Source of the DNA: Corynebacterium tuberculostearicum
GTDB taxonomy: Bacteria > Actinomycetota > Actinomycetes > Mycobacteriales > Mycobacteriaceae
Direction: 5' to 3'
DNA length: 64,000 nt
Assembly (NCBI RefSeq): GCF_030506365.1
Contig: NZ_CP073092.1
Location: 868,001 to 932,000 of the forward strand
Shown: piece after piece, positions 18,063 to 25,412 of the stretch
Numbering within the stretch: the first letter of the stretch is position 1
How the letters are laid out: each line of letters begins with the position of its first letter
Notes under the pieces: model-generated
Seen by the model: only the letters and a program-made list of their open reading frames with translations
Told to the model about the DNA's origin: nothing
The model's database searches: none
Program-made: the position numbers and the translations under genes

Positions 18063-19084
18063 TTTTCCCACTCCACGTTGGTGCGCAGGGCCTCGAGTAG
18101 GCCGCGCACCGCGTCGCGCCGCCGCGCACTGGCGGTATCAGGGGGGATAAGCGCAGGATCATCGAGGCCGCATTCTGGGTCCGCAGGCGGGCCCATGTGC
18201 GTACAACCGCGGGGGCAGTCCTCGATGGCGGCGGCAAGGTCTTCAAAGACGCCAAGCACGTCATCGGCATCGACGTGCGCGAGGCCAAAGGAACGAATGC
18301 CGGGGGTATCGATAATCCAGCCGCCGGTGAATGCATCCTCGGCGGGGAGGGGGAGCGCCACCGATTGGGTGGAGGTATGCCTGCCTTTGCCGACGCCCGA
18401 TACTTCCCCCGTTTCCCTATCCGCATCTGGTACCAGCCGGTTGACCAGGGTGGATTTACCCACGCCGGAATGTCCGATGAGCGCGGTGACGTGGCCGTCG
18501 ATGTGCTGGCGCACCGCCTCGAGCCCGTCTTCGACGCCGGCTTCCACCACCGTGACATCGAGATCGGCGAACTCGGCCGCGAAGGGAGCAGGATCTGTGA
18601 GATCGGTCTTGGTCAGGCACAGGATGGGGTGGATATTGCCCACGAATGCAGCGATCAGGGCGCGTTCGACAAATCCGGAGCGCGGTGGCGGATCGGCCAC
18701 GGCGGTAACGATGAGCATCTGGTCCGCATTCGCCACCACGATGCGCTCATAAGGGTCGGTGTCATCGGCCGTGCGCCGGAGGACGGAGGTGCGCTCCTCC
18801 AGCTTCACAATGCGCGCTAGGGTGTCCTTCTTGCCGGAGGTATCGCCCACGACGCCCACGCGGTCGCCCACCTCGATGGCGGTGCGGCCCAGCTCGCGGG
18901 CGCGCATGGCGGTGACGCGGGGGCCGTCGTCTAGCGCTACGCCCCAGCGCCCGCGGTCCTTGGTGATGACCATGCCGAACTTGGCATTTTTGTGCTTGGG
19001 GCGGTCCTTGGTACGCGGCCGCGAGCCCTTGCCGGGGCGCACGCGCACGTCGGATTCATCGAAAGAACCGAAACGCCTAGCCAT
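18059..19084 (-). CDS. rsgA: ribosome small-subunit GTPase RsgA
   Basis: A 341-residue circularly permuted GTPase that helps mature the 30S subunit. Order: an OB-like N-domain (to ~115), then G4 (CLTKTDL), G5, G1 ([14 protein letters not shown], ~residue 198) and G3 ([10 protein letters not shown], ~259), ending in the zinc-knuckle segment [19 protein letters not shown] basic, unstructured N-terminus ([19 protein letters not shown]) is typical of actinobacterial members. It overlaps the 3' end of aroA by 8 bp and is co-transcribed with it. Confidence 0.93.
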   Translation of the reverse strand: MARRFGSFDESDVRVRPGKGSRPRTKDRPKHKNAKFGMVITKDRGRWGVALDDGPRVTAMRARELGRTAIEVGDRVGVVGDTSGKKDTLARIVKLEERTSVLRRTADDTDPYERIVVANADQMLIVTAVADPPPRSGFVERALIAAFVGNIHPILCLTKTDLTDPAPFAAEFADLDVTVVEAGVEDGLEAVRQHIDGHVTALIGHSGVGKSTLVNRLVPDADRETGEVSGVGKGRHTSTQSVALPLPAEDAFTGGWIIDTPGIRSFGLAHVDADDVLGVFEDLAAAIEDCPRGCTHMGPPADPECGLDDPALIPPDTASARRRDAVRGLLEALRTNVEWEN

Positions 19085-20357
19085 TGCTCTCCTGTTGCTC
19101 GGGGTCCACCATCGTCTCCCACATGCGGTCGAAGCCGGGAAGGGTCTTCGCGGTGGTGGAAATGTCTTCTACCTCTACGCCCGGTACCCGCAGGCCGATA
19201 ATCGCGCCCGCGGTGGCCATGCGGTGATCCGCGTAGCACGGCCACTCGCCGCCGTGGAGAGGGGCGGGGTCGATGTGTAGGCCGTCGGCAAGCTCGGTGA
19301 CCTTGCCGCCGAGGGCGTTGATATTATCCGCCAGCGCCTTCAAACGGTCGGTCTCGTGGCCGCGCAGGTGCGCAATGCCGGTCAGGGTAGAGGGGGTGTC
19401 CGCCAGGACGCACAACGCCGCGACGGTGGGGGTGAGCTCGCCAACGTCACCCATGTTGCGCTCGATTCCCTGCAGCGCGCCGTCCTTGGCCCCCTTGGCA
19501 GTGACAAAGCCCGGCTCTTGGGTGACCATGACGCCCATATCCACCAAAATATGGCGGATGGCGTCGCCCGGCTGGGTGGTATTGGCAGGCCAGCGCTTAA
19601 TGGTCACCCGGCCGCCGGTGACGGCAGCGGCGGCAAGGAAGGGCGTGGCATTGGACAAATCCGGCTCGATTGCCCATTCCCGCCCGGCAATCGGGCCAGG
19701 ATGCACGGTCCAGGTATTCTCGCCGGAATCCACGCGTACGCCGGCTTGGCGCAGCATGCCTACGGTCATCTCCACGTGCGGCATGGACGGCAGGGGGCCG
19801 CCCTCGTGGGTGACGGTGATGCCCTTTTTAAAGCGCGCGCCGGCCAGCAGGAGTCCGGAGACGAACTGCGAGGAGCCAGAGGCGTCGATAGTAACCTCGC
19901 CGCCTTCCGGCACTCCGTGCGAGCGGACGGTAAAGGGCAGGCTTTCGCCGTCCACCTCGACGCCGAGCTGGCGCAGTGCATCCAGGGTGGTGGACATGGG
20001 GCGGGCGTAGGCTTGCTCGTCGCCGTCGACAAGCACGGCGCCGTCCGCCAGGGCCGCAACCGGCGGGATAAAGCGCATGACCGTGCCGGCCAGGCCGCAG
20101 TCCACCGTGGCGCCCTTAAGCGGGCCGGGGGTGACGTGAATATCCTCGCCTTCGTGCTCGAAGCGCACGCCCATAGATTCCAGGGCCTTTTCCATCAGCT
20201 GCGAATCGCGGGAGACGAGCGGCGCGCGCAGGGTAGAGGGGCCATCGGCCAACGCCGCCAGAATGAAGGCGCGGTTGGTAATAGACTTCGAGCCCGGCAC
20301 GTGCTGGGCCCACGTAATGGGGCCTGCCGCTTGCGGGGCGGACCAAGGTTGAGACAT
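19077..20357 (-). CDS. aroA: 3-phosphoshikimate 1-carboxyvinyltransferase (EPSP synthase)
   Basis: The shikimate-pathway enzyme joining PEP and shikimate-3-phosphate. Motifs: [19 protein letters not shown] near the N-terminus, the [19 protein letters not shown] block near residue 85 (the usual GNAGT is GLAGT), and [15 protein letters not shown] near the C-terminus. Length 426 residues. The ATG at 20357 is preferred to longer in-frame starts because the orthologous N-terminus begins at about this point and a TATTAT hexamer lies 7 nt upstream, with no Shine-Dalgarno sequence. It is divergent from the SRAP gene with a 19-bp gap. Confidence 0.93.
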   Translation of the reverse strand: MSQPWSAPQAAGPITWAQHVPGSKSITNRAFILAALADGPSTLRAPLVSRDSQLMEKALESMGVRFEHEGEDIHVTPGPLKGATVDCGLAGTVMRFIPPVAALADGAVLVDGDEQAYARPMSTTLDALRQLGVEVDGESLPFTVRSHGVPEGGEVTIDASGSSQFVSGLLLAGARFKKGITVTHEGGPLPSMPHVEMTVGMLRQAGVRVDSGENTWTVHPGPIAGREWAIEPDLSNATPFLAAAAVTGGRVTIKRWPANTTQPGDAIRHILVDMGVMVTQEPGFVTAKGAKDGALQGIERNMGDVGELTPTVAALCVLADTPSTLTGIAHLRGHETDRLKALADNINALGGKVTELADGLHIDPAPLHGGEWPCYADHRMATAGAIIGLRVPGVEVEDISTTAKTLPGFDRMWETMVDPEQQESNG

Positions 20358-20363
20358 ATCGTC

Positions 20364-20370
20364 CATAATA
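20364..20370. promoter_or_regulatory. shared symmetric -10 for aroA (-) and SRAP gene (+)
   Basis: The sequence ATAATA at 20365-20370 reads TATTAT on the minus strand, 7 nt before the aroA ATG. CATAAT at 20364-20369 on the plus strand is 7 nt before the SRAP ATG. The whole divergent gap is only 19 bp, so both leaderless promoters must use this one AT-rich hexamer. Inferred, not tested. Confidence 0.5.
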
Positions 20371-20376
20371 GAGGGC

Positions 20377-21024
20377 ATGTGCGGAAGATTCGTTCTTTTT
20401 ACCGAGTCCCTTCTCGATTTAGTGGGCGCGCTGCCCGGAGTTACTGAGGTCCATGCACCACAAGGCACCCCAGGCCCGCGCTACAATATTGCGCCCACCC
20501 AGCCGGTGGCAATGGTGCGCGTGCACGAAAGCCTCGCCCAGGTCGACCCTGCGCGGTGGGCACTGCTGCCGCACTGGAAGAAGGACCTGGACGGCCCGCC
20601 GCTGTTTAACGCCCGGGCGGAGACGGTGGCCAGCAAGCCCTCCTTCCGGCATGCCTTTAAGGGGCAGCGCTGCCTTATCCCCATGGACGGCTACTACGAA
20701 TGGCACCAGGAAGAAGGCGGCAAGCAGCCCTATTTCGTCCGCGCGGAAGAGGGCCTGTTGTGGGCGGCGGGCCTGTGGGACACCGGCCTAGACCGCCTGT
20801 CCGCCACGATTGTCACCACTGCAGCGACGGAAGAAATGGAGTGGCTGCACCACCGCCTGCCGCGGTTCTTGGCGGCCGAAGAAATGCGTACCTGGCTGGA
20901 GGGCAGCCCCGAGGAAGCCGCTGAGCTGCTCTTGCCGACGCCCCTCCGTGGCTTCCACACCCACCCCGCCGACAAGGCCGTGGGCAGCGTATCCAACGAT
21001 TATCCGGAGCTACTCGGCGAGTAG
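20377..21024 (+). CDS. SOS response-associated peptidase (SRAP/HMCES-YedK family)
   Basis: A 215-residue SRAP protein. The family's invariant MCGRF start is present, so Cys2 (N-terminal after Met removal) can crosslink to abasic sites in single-stranded DNA and protect them. Further family motifs: [46 protein letters not shown] split near residues 72-104 (Asn and Glu of the active site) and LHHRLPRFL near residue 165 (conserved His). No LexA box is visible upstream; a leaderless promoter shared with aroA is predicted. Confidence 0.9.
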   Translation: MCGRFVLFTESLLDLVGALPGVTEVHAPQGTPGPRYNIAPTQPVAMVRVHESLAQVDPARWALLPHWKKDLDGPPLFNARAETVASKPSFRHAFKGQRCLIPMDGYYEWHQEEGGKQPYFVRAEEGLLWAAGLWDTGLDRLSATIVTTAATEEMEWLHHRLPRFLAAEEMRTWLEGSPEEAAELLLPTPLRGFHTHPADKAVGSVSNDYPELLGE

Positions 21025-21513
21025 ATCGGCAAAGCTGGCAGAGCACAGCTCTGCGAGGTCCTCCGCATTGAGCTCGATATCGAGCCCGCGGCGCCCGCCG
21101 GAAATAAAGACGGTATCGAAAAGGACGGCGGTTTCCTCAATGACCGTGGGCAGCGGGTTTTTCTGGCCCAGCGGGGAAATGCCGCCGGGAATGTATCCGG
21201 AGGATTTGGACGCGTCATGCGGAACCGCCATGGCAGCCTTAGAAACGCCGTGGGCAGCCGCGGCCTTCTTGAGACTCAGGTGGTGGGTGGTAGGGATGAC
21301 GCACACCGCCAACTGCCGCTTGGGCCCTTTTCCCGCCGTTAAATCGATGACCAGGGTTTTGAGCACGCGTTCCGGCTCTACCTCGAGGGCCGCGGCGGCG
21401 TGATCGCCGAAGTGATCCTTGCCCGCCTCAAAGGTGTAGACGTGGTGGTCTACGCCGGCATCTTCCACGACTTTGAGCGCTGGGGTGGCTGCATGCGGGG
21501 ACTTTTTAGACAT
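21010..21513 (-). CDS. ybaK: Cys-tRNA(Pro)/aminoacyl-tRNA deacylase YbaK/EbsC
   Basis: A 167-residue YbaK-family editing protein that removes wrongly attached amino acids (typically Cys) from tRNA(Pro). Family features: [20 protein letters not shown] at the start, the catalytic Lys region LKTLVIDL near residue 50, and the [20 protein letters not shown] loop (residues ~106-125). Its 3' end overlaps the convergent SRAP gene by 15 bp. It is divergent from sigH with a 37-bp gap; a TAGAAT hexamer 7 nt before the ATG suggests a leaderless message. Confidence 0.88.
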   Translation of the reverse strand: MSKKSPHAATPALKVVEDAGVDHHVYTFEAGKDHFGDHAAAALEVEPERVLKTLVIDLTAGKGPKRQLAVCVIPTTHHLSLKKAAAAHGVSKAAMAVPHDASKSSGYIPGGISPLGQKNPLPTVIEETAVLFDTVFISGGRRGLDIELNAEDLAELCSASFADLLAE

Positions 21514-21523
21514 GACTGGGATT

Positions 21524-21540
21524 CTAACGCGACGCGTTAG
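21524..21540. promoter_or_regulatory. 17-bp palindrome overlapping the ybaK and sigH -10 elements
   Basis: CTAACGCG, one central base, then CGCGTTAG: perfect 8-bp arms. Predicted -10 hexamers TAGAAT (minus strand, 21521-21526) and TAGGAT (plus strand, 21538-21543) overlap its two ends, each 7 nt from its start codon. It may be an operator or simply two similar promoter cores back to back. Confidence 0.5.
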
Positions 21541-21550
21541 GATAGAAATT

Positions 21551-22153
21551 GTGGCTAAAGAAACAATCAGCGAAAAGGAGCTGCAGCGCCGCTTCGAAGC
21601 AGAAGCGCTGCCCCTGCTAGACCAGCTCTACGGCGGTGCCCTGCGCATGACGCGCAATCCGCAAGATGCTGAGGATCTCGTGCAGGAGACCTACCTCAAG
21701 GCCTATAAGTCCTTTCATTCCTTCAAGCAAGGTACAAACCTTAAGGCGTGGCTGTATCGCATCATGACCAATAACTACATCAACTCCTACCGCAAGGCGA
21801 AGCGCCGGCCCACGGAGTCCTCGGCCGATGACCTGAGCGATTTTCAGCTCTATACCACTGCTGGGCACGATTCCACTGGCCTGGAATCCGCCGAGGTATC
21901 AGCGCTTAAAGACATGCCGGACGCCACCATTTCAGAGGCCATGAATGACCTGCCCGATGACTACCGAATGGTGGTGTACTACGCGGACGTAGAGGGCCTG
22001 GCGTATAAAGAGATTGCAGAAATCATGGATACTCCGCTGGGCACGGTGATGTCCCGGTTGCACCGGGGAAGAAAATTGCTCCGGAAAGCGTTGAAAGACG
22101 TGGCACGAGAACAAGGCATTGGATTAGAACACCCAGACATGGAGGAGAAGTAA
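21551..22153 (+). CDS. sigH: ECF sigma factor SigH
   Basis: A 200-residue group-4 sigma factor, the thiol-oxidative and heat stress regulator of corynebacteria. Region 2 (residues ~18-90) has [23 protein letters not shown] and [19 protein letters not shown]; region 4 (~140-190) has [24 protein letters not shown] and [24 protein letters not shown] 21551 is selected: the TAGGAT hexamer 7 nt upstream predicts a leaderless transcript, and longer in-frame reading overlaps ybaK antisense. The stop codon overlaps the anti-sigma gene start by one base. Confidence 0.95.
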   Translation: MAKETISEKELQRRFEAEALPLLDQLYGGALRMTRNPQDAEDLVQETYLKAYKSFHSFKQGTNLKAWLYRIMTNNYINSYRKAKRRPTESSADDLSDFQLYTTAGHDSTGLESAEVSALKDMPDATISEAMNDLPDDYRMVVYYADVEGLAYKEIAEIMDTPLGTVMSRLHRGRKLLRKALKDVAREQGIGLEHPDMEEK

Positions 22154-22425
22154 TGGACCGCGCAACGGAACACAACTGTGGTGCGTGTAGCTCCCCAGAG
22201 GTACAGGCCCTCCTGTGCGAGCTTCTCGATGAATCCACCACCTATGCCCGCGCACTCGCTATCCGCGAGCACATCGCCCAGTGCGACTACTGCCAACAGC
22301 GCCTCGAGAGCGAGGAGATTATCCGCTCCCTGGTGCGCAACTGCTGTAACGGCCAGGCCAAGGCGCCGCAGGCGCTGCGCCGCCGCATTTCGGTAGAGAT
22401 CACCCGCATCGACACGGCGTGGTAG
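22153..22425 (+). CDS. rshA: redox-sensing anti-sigma factor RshA
   Basis: A 90-residue zinc-associated anti-sigma (ZAS) protein, partner of SigH. The signature H40-x3-C44-x2-C47 (HIAQCDYC) is intact. Extra Cys residues at 9, 12 and 22 and a CC pair near residue 64 could take part in disulfide switching. Family knowledge: in the reduced state the protein binds SigH; oxidation releases it. The one-base overlap with sigH ensures coupled translation. Confidence 0.93.
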   Translation: MDRATEHNCGACSSPEVQALLCELLDESTTYARALAIREHIAQCDYCQQRLESEEIIRSLVRNCCNGQAKAPQALRRRISVEITRIDTAW

Positions 22426-22488
22426 GCACTGTCGCTCACCCCGCTGTGGTGGGGTCATGGTCTCCTGATCTTCCAACTTTTTGCTTGA

Positions 22489-22571
22489 GTCCATACTGAT
22501 CGGGCCGAATTGAGTGCGGAAGGGCCGAATTGAGACCCCAATGTGTTCAATTCGGCCCGATCACATTGGAC
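22489..22571. repeat. 83-bp palindromic repeat, copy A
   Basis: Outer arms of 25 bp (starting GTCCA and ending TGGAC) match at 22 of 25 positions. The loop carries an extra direct copy of GGGCCGAATTGA, so the right arm can pair either with the outer left arm or with the inner copy (12 bp perfect). The same 83-bp layout occurs at 58612-58694. It lies between the rshA stop and the terminator of the bL37 gene, with no coding potential. The first ~60 bp after rshA (22426-22488) hold nothing recognisable. Confidence 0.85.
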
Positions 22572-22634
22572 TTAAGGCACGGAGTGGTCAAGTGGGGAGC
22601 TAGGAGACGACATCGATGTGCGTCTGACATAGCA

Positions 22635-22678
22635 AAAGCCCGGTTCTACGGTCGAAGTGACCGAGGGAACCGGGCTTT
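22635..22678 (-). terminator. terminator of the bL37 gene
   Basis: A 12-bp perfect stem (22635-22646 with 22667-22678) flanked by an A run on the plus strand, i.e. a U run on the minus-strand transcript. It lies 15 bp beyond the bL37 stop codon. Confidence 0.75.
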
Positions 22679-22693
22679 GAGTAATGCTGTGCG

Positions 22694-22768
22694 TTATGCG
22701 CCAGGACGCTTGCCGTGATTAGCGGACTTCTTGCGGCGATCCTTGCGCTTGCGACCACGCTTGCTCAT
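22694..22768 (-). CDS. 50S ribosomal protein bL37 (24 residues)
   Basis: A minus-strand reading frame encoding MSKRGRKRKDRRKKSANHGK followed by RPGA, 24 residues, preceded by a GGAG ribosome site. It is almost entirely basic and matches the small actinobacterial ribosomal protein bL37 (AURKAIP1/COX24-like tail), seen in mycobacterial ribosome structures. It is missed by length-filtered gene finders. It sits between sigH-rshA and whcE and is followed by a strong terminator. Confidence 0.9.
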   Translation of the reverse strand: MSKRGRKRKDRRKKSANHGKRPGA

Positions 22769-22851
22769 TGCGCACTCCTTCGTTGAGGGTATCTGAACTT
22801 TATTCAACTGTAGCGGCTAAGGGCGCCGAAACGAAAATTGGGGGCCGGTTA

Positions 22852-23112
22852 TTAAGCGGAAACGCGGGCGCGGCCACGGCCGCGGTTGCGGCGACGCTTG
22901 AGGGCGCGGCGCTCCTCTTCAGACAGGCCGCCCCAGACGCCGGCGTCCAGGCCGGACTCCAGTGCCCACTTCAGGCAGGAAGAGGCAACAGGGCAGCGGT
23001 TGCAGACCAGCTTGGCCTTAGCGATTTGGGTAAGTGCAGGACCAGAATTGCCTACAGGGAAGAACAGCTCGGGGTCTTCGTCGCGGCAAACAGCTTCGTG
23101 GCGCCAATCCAT
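22852..23112 (-). CDS. whcE: WhiB-family iron-sulfur regulator (WhiB1/WhcE)
   Basis: An 86-residue WhiB1 orthologue, called WhcE in C. glutamicum. The four cluster ligands are C9, C37, C40 and C46, followed by the GVWGG turn (58-62) and a basic DNA-binding tail (EERRALKRRRNRGRGRARVS). WhiB1 proteins hold a [4Fe-4S] cluster, respond to nitric oxide and bind the primary sigma factor. WhcE is linked to the SigH stress response, which matches its location just after sigH-rshA. ATG 23112 follows TAGGAG. Confidence 0.95.
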   Translation of the reverse strand: MDWRHEAVCRDEDPELFFPVGNSGPALTQIAKAKLVCNRCPVASSCLKWALESGLDAGVWGGLSEEERRALKRRRNRGRGRARVSA

Positions 23113-23282
23113 GATTGATATCTCCTAACAAAAATTCGACAGCAGTAAGCACAAGCGCTTTTCATGAAAATGAAAAGCAACCAATGCCAGGGTGGGTGGT
23201 TGTGTGAACTGGTCTGCGTGCAGTGGGGCCCGGTCTCGAGGTCGGGCCAGCGTCGCCGCCGCCAATGGTTCACATTGTGGTT

Positions 23283-23332
23283 ACTTGAAGTTTCCTTCAA
23301 GTTAAGAAGAGGTTTACGTCCTCTTTCTTTTT
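23283..23332 (+). terminator. two tandem hairpins, the second terminator-like, with no upstream gene
   Basis: ACTTGAAG/CTTCAAGT (23283-23302, 4-nt loop) is followed at once by AAGAAGAGG paired with CCTCTTTCTT (23304-23329, one bulged U) and then TTTTTG. It reads as a plus-strand intrinsic terminator, yet no plus-strand gene precedes it. It may end an unannotated small RNA. Confidence 0.45.
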
Positions 23333-23595
23333 GCTACCCAAGAATCATGACATGTTTACTCAGGCTCCGCTAGGGGTAGAGGCGAAATTGTGGTCAACCT
23401 CACGTGAATGAAACTAGTGTGGGGGTCATTTGGATCCACGATTGAGTTGAAAGAAGCCTGTGAGAAACGCGCTGAACTGGCGCATTGTCCAAAAAACATT
23501 GAGTGTGGTGACTAAAGAAGCGTCAAATCTGCCCGGCTAACCCCTGCCCCCGCGAAACCTGAGTGGCGCACAAGGAAATGGCCTCGACCGGTGAG

Positions 23596-23601
23596 TAGAC
23601 T
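23596..23601 (+). promoter_or_regulatory. predicted -10 element (leaderless) of the 23610 gene
   Basis: TAGACT ends 8 nt before the GTG; no ribosome-binding site is present in between. Confidence 0.45.
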
Positions 23602-23609
23602 GTGGGTTT

Positions 23610-24098
23610 GTGTCTAAGCAGAAGAAAAAGCAGGTAAACAAAAAGCAAAGTGTTTCCTCCGCGCAGCCGGCGCGTGAGGAGAAGGCCCAGCAGGGCGCGC
23701 CACAGCCGGTCCTCCTGGCCGCAGCGCTCGCCGTGGTTCAGTCAGTCGCCGTCATCTGCTTCGGTATCTTCCTGATTGTGCGCGAGGTGACCGGCGCAGA
23801 AAATGGTTCCATGGTCTCGGACTCTGGCTCCGGGAGCTTTGTGGGGCTGGGCACCGCACTATTTATCTTTATTGTCTTTGGCTTTGTCATCGTCGGTGCT
23901 TGGGCCATGGTCAAGGGAAAGCGCTGGGGTAGGGGAGCCATTATCCTGGTCGAGCTCATCTTGGCAGCGAGCTCCTTCCAGATGTTTAGCGGAGGATCGC
24001 CGCTACTTGGTGCGGTGACCTTGGCGAGCGCCGCCGTAGTCATCTTCCTGCTGATGTTCGTCCGCGCCTCCACGGAGTGGGCGGCAGCAAACTTCTAA
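23610..24098 (+). CDS. four-TM membrane protein of unknown function
   Basis: A 162-residue protein starting at GTG 23610 with a Lys/Gln-rich cytoplasmic N-terminus (SKQKKKQVNKKQSV). Four hydrophobic segments follow: VLLAAALAVVQSVAVICFGIFLIV broken at ~residues 34-57, GLGTALFIFIVFGFVIVGAW (~78-97), RGAIILVELILAASSFQMF (~106-124) and LGAVTLASAAVVIFLLMF (~130-148). The pattern is that of small actinobacterial integral proteins found beside whiB1; no catalytic motif is seen. A strong terminator follows. Confidence 0.7.
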   Translation: MSKQKKKQVNKKQSVSSAQPAREEKAQQGAPQPVLLAAALAVVQSVAVICFGIFLIVREVTGAENGSMVSDSGSGSFVGLGTALFIFIVFGFVIVGAWAMVKGKRWGRGAIILVELILAASSFQMFSGGSPLLGAVTLASAAVVIFLLMFVRASTEWAAANF

Positions 24099-24116
24099 GT
24101 TCGCTGCCACGCACGC

Positions 24117-24158
24117 AAAGGGCCGCGCCCCGGGTAAATCCGGAAGGCGCGGCCCTTT
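24117..24158. terminator. bidirectional terminator between convergent genes
   Basis: A 13-bp perfect stem (24117-24129 with 24146-24158, arms starting AAAGGGCCGCGCC) with A and T tracts on either side; it can serve both the 23610 gene and the minus-strand 24174 gene. Confidence 0.8.
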
Positions 24159-24173
24159 CTGTAGCGGAGGGTG

Positions 24174-25412
24174 TTAATCGGCGCTTAGGCCCACGACCTG
24201 ATCGCCGCGGGTTTCCACGATGGTGTCGCCCGCCAAGGTGAGGTAGACGGGGCCGTGGTAGCTGCCGCGATCAACCGGGATGGTTCGCAGAGCCTTGCCG
24301 GTGGACCAATCCATGACAGCAATGCCTTCTTGGGTAGGCACCAACATGTGCTCGTCGACGGCGATGGGGGTGCCGATGGCATCTTCTACCACGTGATCCA
24401 CTGCGAGGTCGCTTGGCTTAAAGAGATAAAGGCGGGAGCCATCAAACCAGGTCATGTGGTGCGGCAGGTCCGCGGTTGCCGGGGCGAACGGGGAGGCGCC
24501 TGCGTCAATGTCTGGAGAGGGCTCTGCCGAAGTAGAGTCCAGCTTTTCGCCCTTATTGTTATAGGACTCGATTGTGGGATTCGGTCCTGGGCGGTAGACG
24601 GCGGCGGCCTTTTGTCCCACGGCGATAAGGCGGGCGCCGTCGGTAGCTATGTCCACATCGGCAGCGATATCGGGCTCACGGGAATCATCAGGGGTGGTGT
24701 CTTGGAAGCGCAGCCAGGTGGTGCCCGGCTTATCGGGGCAGGACTCGGTCAGTGCCAAATTCTCGGTACGGGTAAGCGCGGAGCTAATGGTGCAGTCCTC
24801 ATGCGGTTGCTTGTCCGGCTCCTGCTTAGCTTCCACGTCACCGTATTCCACGGTGCGCACCATATCGGAGCGCCACAGATCGATGCGGTCGGTCGAGACC
24901 GTTCCTACCCGGTCATTGGAGGAAATGGGTACTACTTTCTCCGAGTTGACGGCGCTGCGGGTGCTGTCATACTCGCCAGTCGCAGCTTCAATTGCCACGG
25001 TATCCCCGCAGCCCACGCCGGTTTTATACGACGCCACGATCTTGCCCCACGCAGTAGACAGCGAGCAGAGATCAGCATCCGTGCGCTCATAAGTCCACGC
25101 CTCGGAGCCATCCGGGTTGGTGGCGGTGAGCGTGTGATCGGCGTGCGTGATGGTCAGTCCGTGTGCCGAGACTGCCCGGTATTGGCCGGGTACTGGTTCA
25201 TTGGGGAGGCTGAAGGACTCGTGGAGGGCATCGGGGACGTCGGCAAGCGCGGGTGCATCCTTATCCCCAGGAACGGCCGCTTGGCTCAGATGCGCCTGAT
25301 TAATATTGGCGGTGATAGCCGCCCCACCGACCGCGATGGCGCAGACCACGGCAATAATGCCGGTAGCCTTCCAATCGGCGGGCGTTGAGCGCAAAATGGG
25401 AGCTTTAGTCAT
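24174..25412 (-). CDS. membrane-anchored beta-propeller-like protein (Rv3212 type)
   Basis: A 412-residue protein with one N-terminal transmembrane anchor (ATGIIAVVCAIAVGGAAITA, residues ~16-35) and a large extracytoplasmic part. That part has repeated strand patterns such as ITHADHTLTATNPDGSEAWTYE, IVASYKTGVGCGDTVAIEAATG and IAVMDWSTGKALRTIPVDRG, reminiscent of PQQ-like propeller blades. It overlaps the RhlE-type helicase gene by 4 bp, the Rv3211-Rv3212 arrangement of mycobacteria. A ligand or enzyme role is not evident. Confidence 0.7.
   Translation of the reverse strand: MTKAPILRSTPADWKATGIIAVVCAIAVGGAAITANINQAHLSQAAVPGDKDAPALADVPDALHESFSLPNEPVPGQYRAVSAHGLTITHADHTLTATNPDGSEAWTYERTDADLCSLSTAWGKIVASYKTGVGCGDTVAIEAATGEYDSTRSAVNSEKVVPISSNDRVGTVSTDRIDLWRSDMVRTVEYGDVEAKQEPDKQPHEDCTISSALTRTENLALTESCPDKPGTTWLRFQDTTPDDSREPDIAADVDIATDGARLIAVGQKAAAVYRPGPNPTIESYNNKGEKLDSTSAEPSPDIDAGASPFAPATADLPHHMTWFDGSRLYLFKPSDLAVDHVVEDAIGTPIAVDEHMLVPTQEGIAVMDWSTGKALRTIPVDRGSYHGPVYLTLAGDTIVETRGDQVVGLSAD

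Larger units (their letters stand above)
23113..23609. other. 497-bp divergent intergenic region
   Basis: It separates whcE (minus) from the membrane-protein gene (plus). Near whcE it has a normal ribosome site. 23227-23248 forms a GGCCCG/CGGGCC hairpin. 23283-23332 carries two tandem hairpins, the second followed by a T run (listed separately). The right end has a TAGACT hexamer 8 nt before GTG 23610. I see no convincing coding sequence and no riboswitch fold I recognise. Confidence 0.6.

Noticed and set aside
19356..20447. Plus-strand frame of 363 codons opposite aroA
   Set aside because: It covers the conserved EPSP-synthase motifs in antisense and has no family signature of its own.
22530..22718. 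62-codon frame after rshA
   Set aside because: It runs through the palindromic repeat and a terminator, with no ribosome site.
24255..25388. Plus-strand frame opposite the Rv3212-type gene
   Set aside because: The minus-strand gene has a membrane anchor, a ribosome context and synteny; the opposite frame has none of these.
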